Below, one piece after another: positions 1-7,918 of a DNA stretch of 64,000 nt. The stretch's first letter is position 1. Every line of letters begins with the position of its first letter. The stretch covers positions 76,688 through 140,687 of the forward strand of contig CBFIAR010000009.1 in assembly GCA_965660625.1 (NCBI GenBank). Reading direction: 5' to 3'. The notes under the pieces were generated by a model that did no database searches, was not told where the DNA came from, and saw only the letters and a program-made list of their open reading frames with translations. The stretch is from Glaciecola sp965660625. GTDB lineage: Bacteria; Pseudomonadota; Gammaproteobacteria; Enterobacterales; Alteromonadaceae. Position numbers and translations under genes: made by a program.

Positions 1-579
1 CTGACGGTCCAGCACGTCCATCTGACGCTTTACTTCCATTGCATATCGATTGATTGGGTATTCGTATTTTTCCGGAGCATAGGCGTAAAAGTGACCGAAG
101 CCGCCACCAAGCATTGGTGTGGCACCCATTTGCCAAAACAGCCATGACATTGTTTCGGCTCGTTGCATGGGGTCTTTTGACAAGAACAAACCAAACTTCT
201 CGGCCAAATAAAGTAATATTGAACCCGATTCAAATACGCGTGTAGGTGTTTTTGTGGTGTGGTCCACGAGTGCAGGAATTTTAGAATTAGGATTTGCACT
301 GACGAAGCCACTGGTGAACTGGTCTCCGTCCATTATGTTGACTAAGTAAGCATCGTACTCCGCTTCTTTGACACCTTTTTCCAATAATTCTTCGAGCATC
401 ATAGTAACTTTTACACCGTTGGGTGTTGCGAGGGAATACAATTGCAGAGGATGTTTACCAACGGGCAAACTTTTTTCAGATGTTGACCCGGCAATAGGTC
501 GATTTATATTAGCGAATCTACCACCACTTTCTGAATCCCAAGTCCAAATTTTAGGGGGCGTATACGTTGGATCTGCCAT
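1..579 (-). CDS. yghU: YghU-like glutathione S-transferase, 5' part (runs off left edge)
   Basis: The first 193 codons are present; the 3' end lies outside the window. The protein starts MADPTYTPPKIWTWD and shows the YghU hallmarks: a long N-terminal extension before the thioredoxin fold, the LPVGKHPLQLYS segment, the TPNG active-site loop near residue 52, the NPNSKIPAL cis-Pro region and FESGSILLYLAEK. The C-terminal helical domain begins with WLFWQMG and GGGFGHFYAYAPEKYEYPINR. YghU/Nu-class enzymes are cytosolic disulfide-bond reductases that use two glutathione molecules and also reduce organic hydroperoxides. The ATG at 579 matches the family start. It is transcribed leftward, away from the window. 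Confidence 0.93.
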   Translation of the reverse strand, partial: MADPTYTPPKIWTWDSESGGRFANINRPIAGSTSEKSLPVGKHPLQLYSLATPNGVKVTMMLEELLEKGVKEAEYDAYLVNIMDGDQFTSGFVSANPNSKIPALVDHTTKTPTRVFESGSILLYLAEKFGLFLSKDPMQRAETMSWLFWQMGATPMLGGGFGHFYAYAPEKYEYPINRYAMEVKRQMDVLDRQ

Positions 580-776
580 TTATTGCTTCCTTATTTTGCT
601 AACGATGTTTGCATTATATAATAAACGCTTCGTCCTTCTCTTATTAGAGCAAATTGACGCAGTTTGTATGCATATTAGAACGGAGTGTTCGTTAATGTTA
701 TTTCAATTAACCAAAGTGTATGTTTGCTGAATGTATAACCTACTAACAGCTTTTGATTTTAGATACGATATTCGAA

Positions 777-804
777 GACTAAAAGACTAAAAGACTAAAA
801 GACT
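777..804. repeat. Octanucleotide tandem repeat, 3.5 copies of GACTAAAA
   Basis: Three exact copies of GACTAAAA followed by GACT form a perfect 28-bp tract between yghU and prpF. It lies about 200 bp upstream of the yghU start codon on that gene's strand. The unit is not a multiple of three and the tract is noncoding. Such tracts can change length by slippage; any effect on yghU is inference. Confidence 0.85.
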
Positions 805-895
805 ATATCAAATCGCTCTAAAATTCATAGTCCAGTTGTTGTGCGGCGAGCGTATGGTGACAGAGCGTTTTATAGATAACTGCTCTTGGAGTTGC

Positions 896-921
896 TTGAA
901 AGCCCTAAAAAGGGCTCTCAA
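896..921 (-). terminator. Probable terminator hairpin of the prp operon
   Basis: The arms TTGA-A-AGCCCT and AGGGCT-C-TCAA pair over 10 positions with one A/C mismatch around an AAAA loop, 22 bp beyond the prpF stop. On the minus strand the second arm is followed only by TTTCAAG-type sequence rather than a long T run, so this is a weak intrinsic terminator or a 3'-stabilising hairpin. Confidence 0.5.
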
Positions 922-942
922 ACTATCATAAAGCTAATAAAA

Positions 943-2118
943 TTAGTCAATACTAGGGATTCTTACGTTTCCTTCCATTAATACTCTCGCACTGCGGCTC
1001 ATACTCACGCGGTCCACTATCCATTGGCCGTGATTATTCTCAGCTTTAGCACCTACTTTTAAAGTACCAGAAGGATGCCCAAAGACAACTGCTTCGCGCT
1101 CTCCGCCGCCAGCAGCTAAGTTAACTAGTGTGCCAGGGATCGCCGCTGCAGTGCCAATAGCAACAGCCGCTGTGCCCATCATAGCATGATGTAACTTACC
1201 CATCGATAGCGCTCGAACGTTCAAATCAATGTCAGCACTGGTAATTTCTTTACCACTTGATGAAACATAGTTTTGAGGTTTTGAAACAAACGCAATCTTA
1301 GGTGTGTGCTGTCTATCAATGGCTTCATCGATATGATCAATGAGTCCCATTCTAACCGCACCATAAGCACGAATAGTTTCAAATTTAGCGAGTGCAGTGT
1401 CATCGTTATTAATTGCATCTTGCAACTCAGTGCCTTTATAACCCAATTCATCCGCATTCAAAAATAGCGTTGGAATGCCCGCATTAATCATCGTGACTTT
1501 AAACGAACCTATGCCTGGTACGTTTAATTGGTCAGAGACGTTGCCGGAAGGAAATATGTCGCCCTCGCCATCAGCAGGATCGACAAATTCAATTTTGACT
1601 TCTGCTGCGGGAAAGGTCACTCCATCTAATTCAAAGTCACCCGTTTCTTGTACTTCGCCATTTATGATTGGTACGTTTGCAATGATGGTTTTGCTGATAT
1701 TGGCTTGCCAAATTCTAACTACAGCAATGCCGTTCTGTGGTATGCGACTCAGGTCGACTAAGCCATTACTGATAGCAAACGAACCGACTGCGGCAGTTAA
1801 GTTTCCGCAGTTTCCACTCCAATCGACAAAAGGTTTATCAATAGCAACTTGGCCAAAAAGATAATTTACGTCATGTTCGGGCTTGTCGCTCTTACTGAGC
1901 AATACTGTCTTACTGGTGCTTGAAGTGGCTCCGCCCATACCGTCGGTATGCTTTGCATAGGGATCGGGGCTGCCAATCACCCGCAATAGCAGTTGATCGC
2001 GAAACTGACCTGCAACTTTGGCTTTTTCTGGTAAGTCCTCTACCTTAAAAAACACACCCTTGCTGGTGCCCCCACGCATATAGGTAGCAGGGACTTTTAT
2101 CTGTGGTTTAAACGTCAT
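943..2118 (-). CDS. prpF: 2-methylaconitate isomerase PrpF
   Basis: PrpF isomerises the 2-methylaconitate made by AcnD so that the methylcitrate cycle can proceed to 2-methylisocitrate. The 391-residue protein has the N-terminal family motif YMRGGTSKG near residue 13 and ends like other PrpF proteins (about 390-400 residues). I use the ATG at 2118 rather than the GTG one codon upstream, because GGAG lies seven bases before that ATG. It is the last gene of the operon, with its start 14 bp past the acnD stop, so it is probably co-translated. PrpF and AcnD together replace PrpD. Identification is by family resemblance and context, which agree. Confidence 0.96.
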   Translation of the reverse strand: MTFKPQIKVPATYMRGGTSKGVFFKVEDLPEKAKVAGQFRDQLLLRVIGSPDPYAKHTDGMGGATSSTSKTVLLSKSDKPEHDVNYLFGQVAIDKPFVDWSGNCGNLTAAVGSFAISNGLVDLSRIPQNGIAVVRIWQANISKTIIANVPIINGEVQETGDFELDGVTFPAAEVKIEFVDPADGEGDIFPSGNVSDQLNVPGIGSFKVTMINAGIPTLFLNADELGYKGTELQDAINNDDTALAKFETIRAYGAVRMGLIDHIDEAIDRQHTPKIAFVSKPQNYVSSSGKEITSADIDLNVRALSMGKLHHAMMGTAAVAIGTAAAIPGTLVNLAAGGGEREAVVFGHPSGTLKVGAKAENNHGQWIVDRVSMSRSARVLMEGNVRIPSID

Positions 2119-2132
2119 CACGTCGCTCCAAA

Positions 2133-4721
2133 TTATGCGTTAGCTTCAAGAAAGTCTTGGGCAAAGCGCTGAAGAACACCGCCAGCCTCGTAAATCGACA
2201 CTTCTTCTGCAGTATCCAAACGGCATTTCATCGGAACTTTGACTACATCTCCATTTTTACGATTAATGACCAAGTGAAGCGTCGCACTCGGCGTTGGTTG
2301 TCCCTCTACATCGAAGCTTTCAGTGCCATCTATACCCAGTGTTTTGCGGGTTGTGCCCGCTTCAAACTCAAGTGGTAATACACCCATACCTATCAAATTG
2401 GTGCGGTGAATGCGCTCAAAACCTTCCGCTGCAATCACTTCAACACCGGCTAAACGAACACCTTTGGCCGCCCAGTCACGAGATGAACCCTGACCATAAT
2501 CTGCACCAGCAACAATAATAAGAGGTTGTTTGCGCTGCATGTAAGTTTCAATCGCTTCCCACATACGTGTTACTTTGCCCTCTGGCTCAATTCTAGTGAG
2601 TGAACCTTCTTGCATTTTACCGTCAACGACGGACATTTCATTTTTTAATCTTGGATTAGCAAAAGTGGCGCGTTGCGCAGTTAAATGGTCTCCGCGATGC
2701 GTCGCATATGAGTTGAAGTCAACTTCAGGCAAACCCATTTTATGTAAATACTCACCAGCAGCGCTGTTCATTTGAATTGCGTTCGATGGTGATAAATGAT
2801 CAGTAGTGATGTTGTCACCTAACACTGCCAAAGCTCGCATACCTTTCATGCTGCGCTCTCCTGCTAACGCGCCTTCCCAATAAGGCGGACGGCGAATGTA
2901 AGTGCTTTGTGGGCGCCATGCGTAGAGCGGATCGTTGTCTTCACCGTAATCCACGCTCAAATCGAACATAGGATTATACACCTTGCGAAATTGTTCCGGT
3001 TTAACGCTAGATTTTACAACCGCATCAATTTCTTCGTCGCTTGGCCAAATGTCCTTTAGGCGAATATCGTTGCCCTGAGCATCTTTGCCTAAAACATCTT
3101 TTTCTATATCGAAACGAATAGTGCCGGCAATAGCATAAGCTACCACGAGAGGAGGACTGGCTAAGAACGCTTGATTCGCCTGTGGATGAATGCGGCCGTC
3201 GAAGTTACGATTTCCTGACAACACTGCTGTAGCATATAAATCTCGCTGTTTGATTTCTTCCGCAATTTTAGGGTCAAGCGCACCACTCATACCGTTACAT
3301 GAGGTACAGGCAAAACCTACAATACCAAAGCCTAGGTTTTCAAGCTCGGGAAGTAATCCTGCTTCTTCTAAGTACAGCTGAACGGCTTTTGAGCCTGGCG
3401 CTAACGAGCTTTTTACCCAAGGCTTTCTTAGTAAACCAAGTTTATTCGCATTGCGAGCAATCAAGCCGGCTGCAATCATATTTCTGGGGTTACTGGTATT
3501 TGTGCAACTAGTAATGGCGGCAATGATCACCGCACCGTCTGGCATTTTACCTTCTTCATTTTCAACGATACCGCTAATACCTTTTATTGCTAAATCGGCT
3601 GTCGATACTCGTGTATGTGGGTTAGACGGGCCTGCGATGTTGCGTCCAACGGATGATAAATCAAAATGCAACACTCGCTCGTATTCTGCTGTTACTAAAT
3701 CGTCTGCCCACAAACCAGTATGCTTTGCGTATTGTTCAACAAGCTTAACCTGCTCATCTTCTCGACCGGTGAGTGTTAGGTAATCAATAGTTTGTCTATC
3801 GATATAAAACATAGCAGCAGTAGCGCCGTACTCTGGCGTCATGTTGGAAATAGTGGCGCGGTCACCTAGCGTAAGGTGCTTTGTACCTTCGCCATAAAAC
3901 TCTAAGAATGAAGAAACGACTTTTTGCGCACGTAAAAACTCGGTCAGCGCCAATACAATATCTGTTGCCGTGATACCTGCTTGTGGCTTACCCGTTAGTT
4001 CAACACCAATGATGTCAGGGAGGCGCATGTAAGACGCTCTTCCTAGCATAACGCTCTCAGCTTCCAGACCACCCACACCAATCGCAATAACGCCTAATGC
4101 GTCAACCATTGGGGTATGGCTATCGGTTCCTACTAAGGTATCAGGAAAGGCGACACCATCGCGCACTTGAACAACCGGTGACATCCGCTCTAGGTTAATT
4201 TGATGCAGTATACCGTTACCTTGTGGAATAACATCAACATTTTTAAATGCTGTTTTGGTCCAATTGATAAAGTGGAAACGGTCTTCATTACGGCGATCTT
4301 CAATTGCTCTATTTTTGGAAAAAGCATCTTTATCTGCCCCTCCATGTTCCACAGCTAGTGAATGATCAACAACTAACTGCGTGGGTACTACGGGATTGAC
4401 TTGCGCCGGATTGCCGCCTTTTGCAGCAATGGCGTCTCTCAGTCCAGCTAAGTCGACTAATGCAGTTTGACCAAGAATGTCATGGCATACAACGCGAGCG
4501 GGAAACCATGGAAAATCTAGGTCACGTTTGCGTTCTATAATTTGCTTAAGGCAATCTGTTAGGATCGCTGGATCGCATTTCCTAACCAAATTTTCAGCTA
4601 ATACCCGTGAAGTGTAAGGCAAGGTTTCATAGGCACCTGCTCTGATGTTATTGACGGCTTCTTTCGTATCGAAATAGTCTAGCTTACTGTTTGGTAGGGG
4701 TTTTCTATAATCGTAGTTCAT
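2133..4721 (-). CDS. acnD: Fe/S-dependent 2-methylcitrate dehydratase AcnD
   Basis: This aconitase-family enzyme dehydrates 2-methylcitrate to 2-methylaconitate. Its 862 residues match AcnD length. The [4Fe-4S] ligands are visible in TSCTNTSNPRNM and in FACTSCNGMSG, and the C-terminal swivel domain contains GADYGQGSSRDWAAKG. Adjacent prpC and prpF distinguish it from housekeeping aconitase AcnA, whose sequence it otherwise resembles. The start has AGGAT seven bases upstream of the ATG. A 178-bp gap with a small hairpin separates it from prpC, larger than the other gaps in the operon. Confidence 0.95.
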   Translation of the reverse strand: MNYDYRKPLPNSKLDYFDTKEAVNNIRAGAYETLPYTSRVLAENLVRKCDPAILTDCLKQIIERKRDLDFPWFPARVVCHDILGQTALVDLAGLRDAIAAKGGNPAQVNPVVPTQLVVDHSLAVEHGGADKDAFSKNRAIEDRRNEDRFHFINWTKTAFKNVDVIPQGNGILHQINLERMSPVVQVRDGVAFPDTLVGTDSHTPMVDALGVIAIGVGGLEAESVMLGRASYMRLPDIIGVELTGKPQAGITATDIVLALTEFLRAQKVVSSFLEFYGEGTKHLTLGDRATISNMTPEYGATAAMFYIDRQTIDYLTLTGREDEQVKLVEQYAKHTGLWADDLVTAEYERVLHFDLSSVGRNIAGPSNPHTRVSTADLAIKGISGIVENEEGKMPDGAVIIAAITSCTNTSNPRNMIAAGLIARNANKLGLLRKPWVKSSLAPGSKAVQLYLEEAGLLPELENLGFGIVGFACTSCNGMSGALDPKIAEEIKQRDLYATAVLSGNRNFDGRIHPQANQAFLASPPLVVAYAIAGTIRFDIEKDVLGKDAQGNDIRLKDIWPSDEEIDAVVKSSVKPEQFRKVYNPMFDLSVDYGEDNDPLYAWRPQSTYIRRPPYWEGALAGERSMKGMRALAVLGDNITTDHLSPSNAIQMNSAAGEYLHKMGLPEVDFNSYATHRGDHLTAQRATFANPRLKNEMSVVDGKMQEGSLTRIEPEGKVTRMWEAIETYMQRKQPLIIVAGADYGQGSSRDWAAKGVRLAGVEVIAAEGFERIHRTNLIGMGVLPLEFEAGTTRKTLGIDGTESFDVEGQPTPSATLHLVINRKNGDVVKVPMKCRLDTAEEVSIYEAGGVLQRFAQDFLEANA

Positions 4722-4836
4722 GACAAATCCTGTGCTTCAGTAGGTTGTCTGTGCTTAGTAACTTTATACTTTAAGACTGCTCTATATCAAGGTCAGAAGT
4801 AAGAATCGTCAACCACAGACAACTAATTTTTTAATA

Positions 4837-4862
4837 CAGAGGCACTAATAAAAATGCCTCTG
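4837..4862. other. Hairpin in the prpC-acnD intergenic gap
   Basis: CAGAGGCA and TGCCTCTG form a perfect 8-bp stem around a 10-nt A/T-rich loop, 37 bp after the prpC stop. No T run follows on the minus strand, so it does not look like a full terminator. It could mark an mRNA processing or stabilisation point that sets prpC and acnD expression apart; that role is inference. Confidence 0.5.
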
Positions 4863-4899
4863 CAAGATGAGAATGCATAACGCTTTAAGACCTCTGCGG

Positions 4900-6021
4900 C
4901 TATCTGTTTTCAATCGCCACAACCGGACGCAAGTCTTCACCCGTATAATCCGCCGAAGGACGAATGATGCGGTTGTCAGCACGCTGTTCCATGACGTGAC
5001 CTGCCCAGCCCGTTAGTCGAGACATCACGAATATGGGTGTAAATAATTTAGTTGGTATTTTCATAAAGTTATAAGCTGAGGCATGAAAGAAATCTGCATT
5101 ACAAAATAAGCCTTTCTCGCGTTTCATGACTTCTTCACAACGCACTGATACGGGATAAAGAACGGTATCGCCAACATCAGCAGCTAGCTTTTCAGACCAG
5201 CCTTTAATAATCTCATTACGTGGGTCTGAATCTGAATAGATAGCATGGCCAAAGCCCATGATTTTCTCTTTGCGTTCGAGCTTACCCATCATTTCTTTCT
5301 CTGCATTATCGGCAGAAGTAAAGCCTTCAATCATTTCCATTGCAGCTTCGTTTGCGCCGCCATGTAAAGGTCCGCGCAGTGAACCGATTGCGCCGGTGAT
5401 GCATGAATGCATATCAGAGAGGGTTGAAGCACAAACACGAGCCGTGAACGTAGATGCATTGAATTCGTGCTCGGCATAGAGAATTAAGGAGACGTGCATT
5501 ACTTTCTCGTGCAGTGCTTTTGGTTTTTCACCGTGTAGCATATGTAAGAAATGCGCACCAATTGAATCATCATCAGTTTCAACGTCAATACGGACAGCGT
5601 CGTGCGAGAAGCGGTACCAATAACAAATGATGCTAGGGAAGCAAGCTAACATACGATCAGTGACTTGATCTTGCTGCGAAAAATCTGTTTCGGTTTCAAG
5701 ATTACCTAACATTGAGCAACCTGTTCGTAATACATCCATCGGATGTGCATTAGCAGGAATAAGCTCTAGCACTGCTTTTAGTGCGGCGGGTAGTCCGCGC
5801 ATCATTTTTAACTTTGCTTTGTAGGCGTTGAGTTCCGTTTGCGTTGGCAGGTTACCTTTTAGGATAAGGTGCGCAACTTCTTCGAATTGGCATTTTTTAG
5901 CGAGGTCTTTTACATCATAGCCGCGATAAGTCAAACCAGAGCCTGATTGACCAACTGTTGATAAGGCTGTTTTACCAGCTACTTGACCGCGTAATCCTGC
6001 GCCACTTAATACTTTTGCCAT
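4900..6021 (-). CDS. prpC: 2-methylcitrate synthase PrpC
   Basis: PrpC condenses propionyl-CoA with oxaloacetate to 2-methylcitrate, the entry step of the cytosolic methylcitrate cycle. The 373-residue length is typical of PrpC and shorter than housekeeping citrate synthase. The catalytic segments GPLHGGANEAAMEMI and MGFGHAIYSDSDPRN carry the active-site histidines, and the C-terminal RPSADYTG motif is present. GGAG lies six bases before the ATG. The gene follows prpB by about 30 bp in the same operon. Confidence 0.97.
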   Translation of the reverse strand: MAKVLSGAGLRGQVAGKTALSTVGQSGSGLTYRGYDVKDLAKKCQFEEVAHLILKGNLPTQTELNAYKAKLKMMRGLPAALKAVLELIPANAHPMDVLRTGCSMLGNLETETDFSQQDQVTDRMLACFPSIICYWYRFSHDAVRIDVETDDDSIGAHFLHMLHGEKPKALHEKVMHVSLILYAEHEFNASTFTARVCASTLSDMHSCITGAIGSLRGPLHGGANEAAMEMIEGFTSADNAEKEMMGKLERKEKIMGFGHAIYSDSDPRNEIIKGWSEKLAADVGDTVLYPVSVRCEEVMKREKGLFCNADFFHASAYNFMKIPTKLFTPIFVMSRLTGWAGHVMEQRADNRIIRPSADYTGEDLRPVVAIENR

Positions 6022-6051
6022 GATCGTCTCCGTAAATTCTGTGATTCTAAG

Positions 6052-6930
6052 TTATAGGTTCTTATTTTCTGCAAACAAAGCATCTAGCTTCTGTTCATAA
6101 TCGTGATAGCCAAGATAGTCGTATAAATCCATGCGCGTTTGCATGGAATCGACAACTGCCTTTTGATCACCATTCGCCAGAATAGATTCATACACCATCT
6201 CTGCAGCTTTATTCATTGCTCTGAAAGCACTCAGTGGATAAAGCACCATCGCGGCACCCCATTCTCCAAGTTGTTCCTTGTTCCATAACTCGGTTTGCCC
6301 AAATTCAGTGATATTAGCTAGGATGGGTACGTCTAAAGCGTCAGCAAAGGCGCGATAGTGTTCTTCAGTTTTTACAGCTTCGGCAAAAATGCCGTCAGCA
6401 CCTGCGGCTACATAAGCTTTTGCTCTTGCAATTGCAGCTTCTAAGCCTTCTTGAGCGAAAGAGTCTGTGCGCGCCATAATGAAAAAGTCAGGGTCGGTGC
6501 GAGCATCAACAGCTGCTTTAATTCTGTCAACCATCTCTTCGGTTGATACAATGGCTTTGTTGGGTCGGTGACCACAGCGCTTCTGCGCAACTTGGTCTTC
6601 CATATGCACTGCAGCAGCGCCAGCTTTTTCCATATCACGGATGGTTTTTGCAATATTGAAAGCGCCGCCCCAGCCGGTGTCGATATCGACAAGTAGCGGC
6701 AAATCGCAAGCAGATGTGATGCGGTTAACATCAACCAAGACGTCATTGAGTGACGTCATTCCTAAATCGGGTAGTCCGTACGACGCATTTGCAACCCCGC
6801 CGCCTGAAAGGTAAATGGCTTGATGGCCAATTTTTTTAGCCATCATTGCAGAGTAGGCGTTAATGGTCCCAACGATTTGAAGGGGCTTGTTGTCGGCTAG
6901 TGCCTTACGAAATTTTTTACCTGCGCTCAT
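6052..6930 (-). CDS. prpB: 2-methylisocitrate lyase PrpB
   Basis: PrpB splits 2-methylisocitrate into pyruvate and succinate, the last step of the cycle. The 292-residue protein has the isocitrate-lyase-superfamily loop KRCGHRP with the catalytic Cys, and the DIDTGWGG metal-binding strand. The frame is open 24 codons further upstream, but I choose the ATG at 6930: it begins MSAGKKFRKAL as in other PrpB proteins and has GAGGTAA just before it, and the longer form would overlap prpR. It is the first enzyme gene after the regulator. Confidence 0.97.
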   Translation of the reverse strand: MSAGKKFRKALADNKPLQIVGTINAYSAMMAKKIGHQAIYLSGGGVANASYGLPDLGMTSLNDVLVDVNRITSACDLPLLVDIDTGWGGAFNIAKTIRDMEKAGAAAVHMEDQVAQKRCGHRPNKAIVSTEEMVDRIKAAVDARTDPDFFIMARTDSFAQEGLEAAIARAKAYVAAGADGIFAEAVKTEEHYRAFADALDVPILANITEFGQTELWNKEQLGEWGAAMVLYPLSAFRAMNKAAEMVYESILANGDQKAVVDSMQTRMDLYDYLGYHDYEQKLDALFAENKNL

Positions 6931-6982
6931 ATTTACCTCGTGCTTTTTTAGTGGGAGAAAAGTTACAAAAACGAAAACGCGT

Positions 6983-7645
6983 TTATCGCAATCTAGCCTC
7001 AATATTTTGTTTTGAATAAAGAATGTGTCTGCGCATTAGCATCTCTGCGAGCTCTTCATCGCGGTTACTAATTGCTTGTACAATATGCTTGTGCTCGTCA
7101 AATGCTGTGCTAACGCGTGGACCTGCCATACCTAACTGCACACGATACATTCGGATAAGATGATAAAGACCATTTATTAGCAGTGAAATGAGATGGTCAT
7201 TTTTACTACCGACAATAATACGATAGTGAAAATCAACGTCACCGGCTTCTTGATAATAAGTTTCGCCAGTTTTCACTTCGTGAAAGTGAGTGTTGAGTAA
7301 CGCATTTAAATCATCAATTTCGATGTCCGTCATATTCTTAGCCGCTAATCTTGCTGCCATACCTTCGAGCGATTCTCTGACTTGATATAGTTGAATAAGG
7401 CCTTCTGGTGTTAATGCTACCACCCTTGCACCTATGTTCGGTTTGCGCTCTACTAGATGACAGCTTTCTAAACGATTAATGGCTTCTCGGATTACTGCAC
7501 GACTAACGCCATATTTTGTCGACAATTCCATTTCGCTTAGTTTACTACCTGCTTTAATTTCGCCTTCCACAATGTCCCGCCTTAGTTTGAAGAAGGTTTT
7601 GTCGGCTCCAGTGATAGCTTGCTCAGAAAATGCGTTCATTAACAT
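6983..7645 (-). CDS. prpR: GntR/FCD-family regulator of the prp operon
   Basis: An N-terminal winged helix (FFKLRRDIVEGEIKAGSKLSE, then the recognition region YGVSRAVIREAINRLES) is followed by an FCD effector domain with the metal-binding pattern around DVDFHYRI and HKHIVQAI. It replaces the sigma54-type PrpR of enterics and leads the operon, so it most likely controls prp genes in response to a cycle intermediate. The frame is open to an ATG at 7702, but a promoter lies inside that extension (see 7670-7698), so the ATG at 7645, or 7639, is the real start, giving 218-220 residues. No Shine-Dalgarno is visible at either, so translation may be weak. Confidence 0.88.
   Translation of the reverse strand: MLMNAFSEQAITGADKTFFKLRRDIVEGEIKAGSKLSEMELSTKYGVSRAVIREAINRLESCHLVERKPNIGARVVALTPEGLIQLYQVRESLEGMAARLAAKNMTDIEIDDLNALLNTHFHEVKTGETYYQEAGDVDFHYRIIVGSKNDHLISLLINGLYHLIRMYRVQLGMAGPRVSTAFDEHKHIVQAISNRDEELAEMLMRRHILYSKQNIEARLR
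7516..7525. promoter_or_regulatory. Operator-like palindrome O3 within prpR
   Basis: TTGTCGACAA, the same perfect 10-bp palindrome core found at the promoter, recurs about 145 bp downstream inside the prpR coding sequence, where it encodes part of the DNA-binding domain. It may be an auxiliary operator or coincidence; three copies in 210 bp is more than expected for a 10-mer. Confidence 0.5.
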
Positions 7646-7660
7646 CGTCAGGTTAATTAA

Positions 7661-7672
7661 ATTGTCGACAAT
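7661..7672. promoter_or_regulatory. Operator O1, ATTGTCGACAAT, overlapping the prp promoter -10 and start site
   Basis: This is a perfect 12-bp palindrome whose upstream edge shares three bases with the -10 hexamer and which covers the predicted transcription start. A protein bound here would block RNA polymerase, so the simplest reading is autorepression by the GntR-type regulator encoded immediately downstream. GntR/FCD regulators commonly bind short palindromes of this kind. Confidence 0.8.
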
Positions 7673-7698
7673 ATAGTAATTAAAGCTGCTTGTGTCAA
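7670..7698 (-). promoter_or_regulatory. Sigma-70 promoter of prpR-prpBC-acnD-prpF
   Basis: On the minus strand TTGACA (7698-7693) is followed after exactly 17 bp by TATATT (7675-7670). The predicted start of transcription falls near 7664, only about 20 nt before the ATG at 7645. This placement argues against the upstream ATG at 7702 as the prpR start. Confidence 0.82.
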
Positions 7699-7712
7699 AC
7701 ATTAAAGGTCAT

Positions 7713-7724
7713 TTTGTCGACAAT
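7713..7724. promoter_or_regulatory. Operator O2 upstream of the prp promoter
   Basis: TTTGTCGACAAT matches O1 at 11 of 12 positions. Its centre is 52 bp from the centre of O1, close to five helical turns, so dimers at both sites would lie on the same face of DNA. It sits 15 bp upstream of the -35 hexamer. Confidence 0.75.
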
Positions 7725-7854
7725 GTAACTAAAGTCTTAGATTGCTTTTGTTGATGTCTGGTTGGTTAATGAGTCGTTAAAAGGGTAAGTAACTAGAGTT
7801 TGAAATAGGAAACAATGCAGTAAAGGCCAAGACTTTGGAATGTAAAATAGAAGT

Positions 7855-7886
7855 AAAAAAAAGCGCCTACTTTTGCAAGTAGGCGC
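7855..7886 (-). terminator. Intrinsic terminator of the OmpA-family gene
   Basis: GCGCCTACTT and AAGTAGGCGC form a perfect 10-bp GC-rich stem with a four-base loop. On the minus strand it is followed by eight T residues, about 30 bp past the stop at 7919. This is a textbook rho-independent terminator. Confidence 0.95.
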
Positions 7887-7918
7887 CTGTGTTATTGCTT
7901 AGCGTGTATTGATACAAA

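Larger units (their letters stand above)
580..942. other. Intergenic region between prpF and yghU
   Basis: This 363-bp gap should hold the yghU promoter (genes on both sides are on the minus strand) and the 3' end of the prp transcript. It contains an octamer tandem repeat (777-804) and a hairpin (896-921), listed separately. An open frame at 368-730 on the plus strand is a shadow of yghU and is not taken as a gene. Confidence 0.6.

Noticed and set aside
6931..7002. 24-codon N-terminal extension of prpB
   Set aside because: It overlaps the prpR stop region, has no conserved residues, and a strong ribosome binding site precedes the ATG at 6930.
7646..7702. Upstream start of prpR at 7702
   Set aside because: The promoter TTGACA-17-TATATT lies within this stretch, so it is upstream of the transcript.
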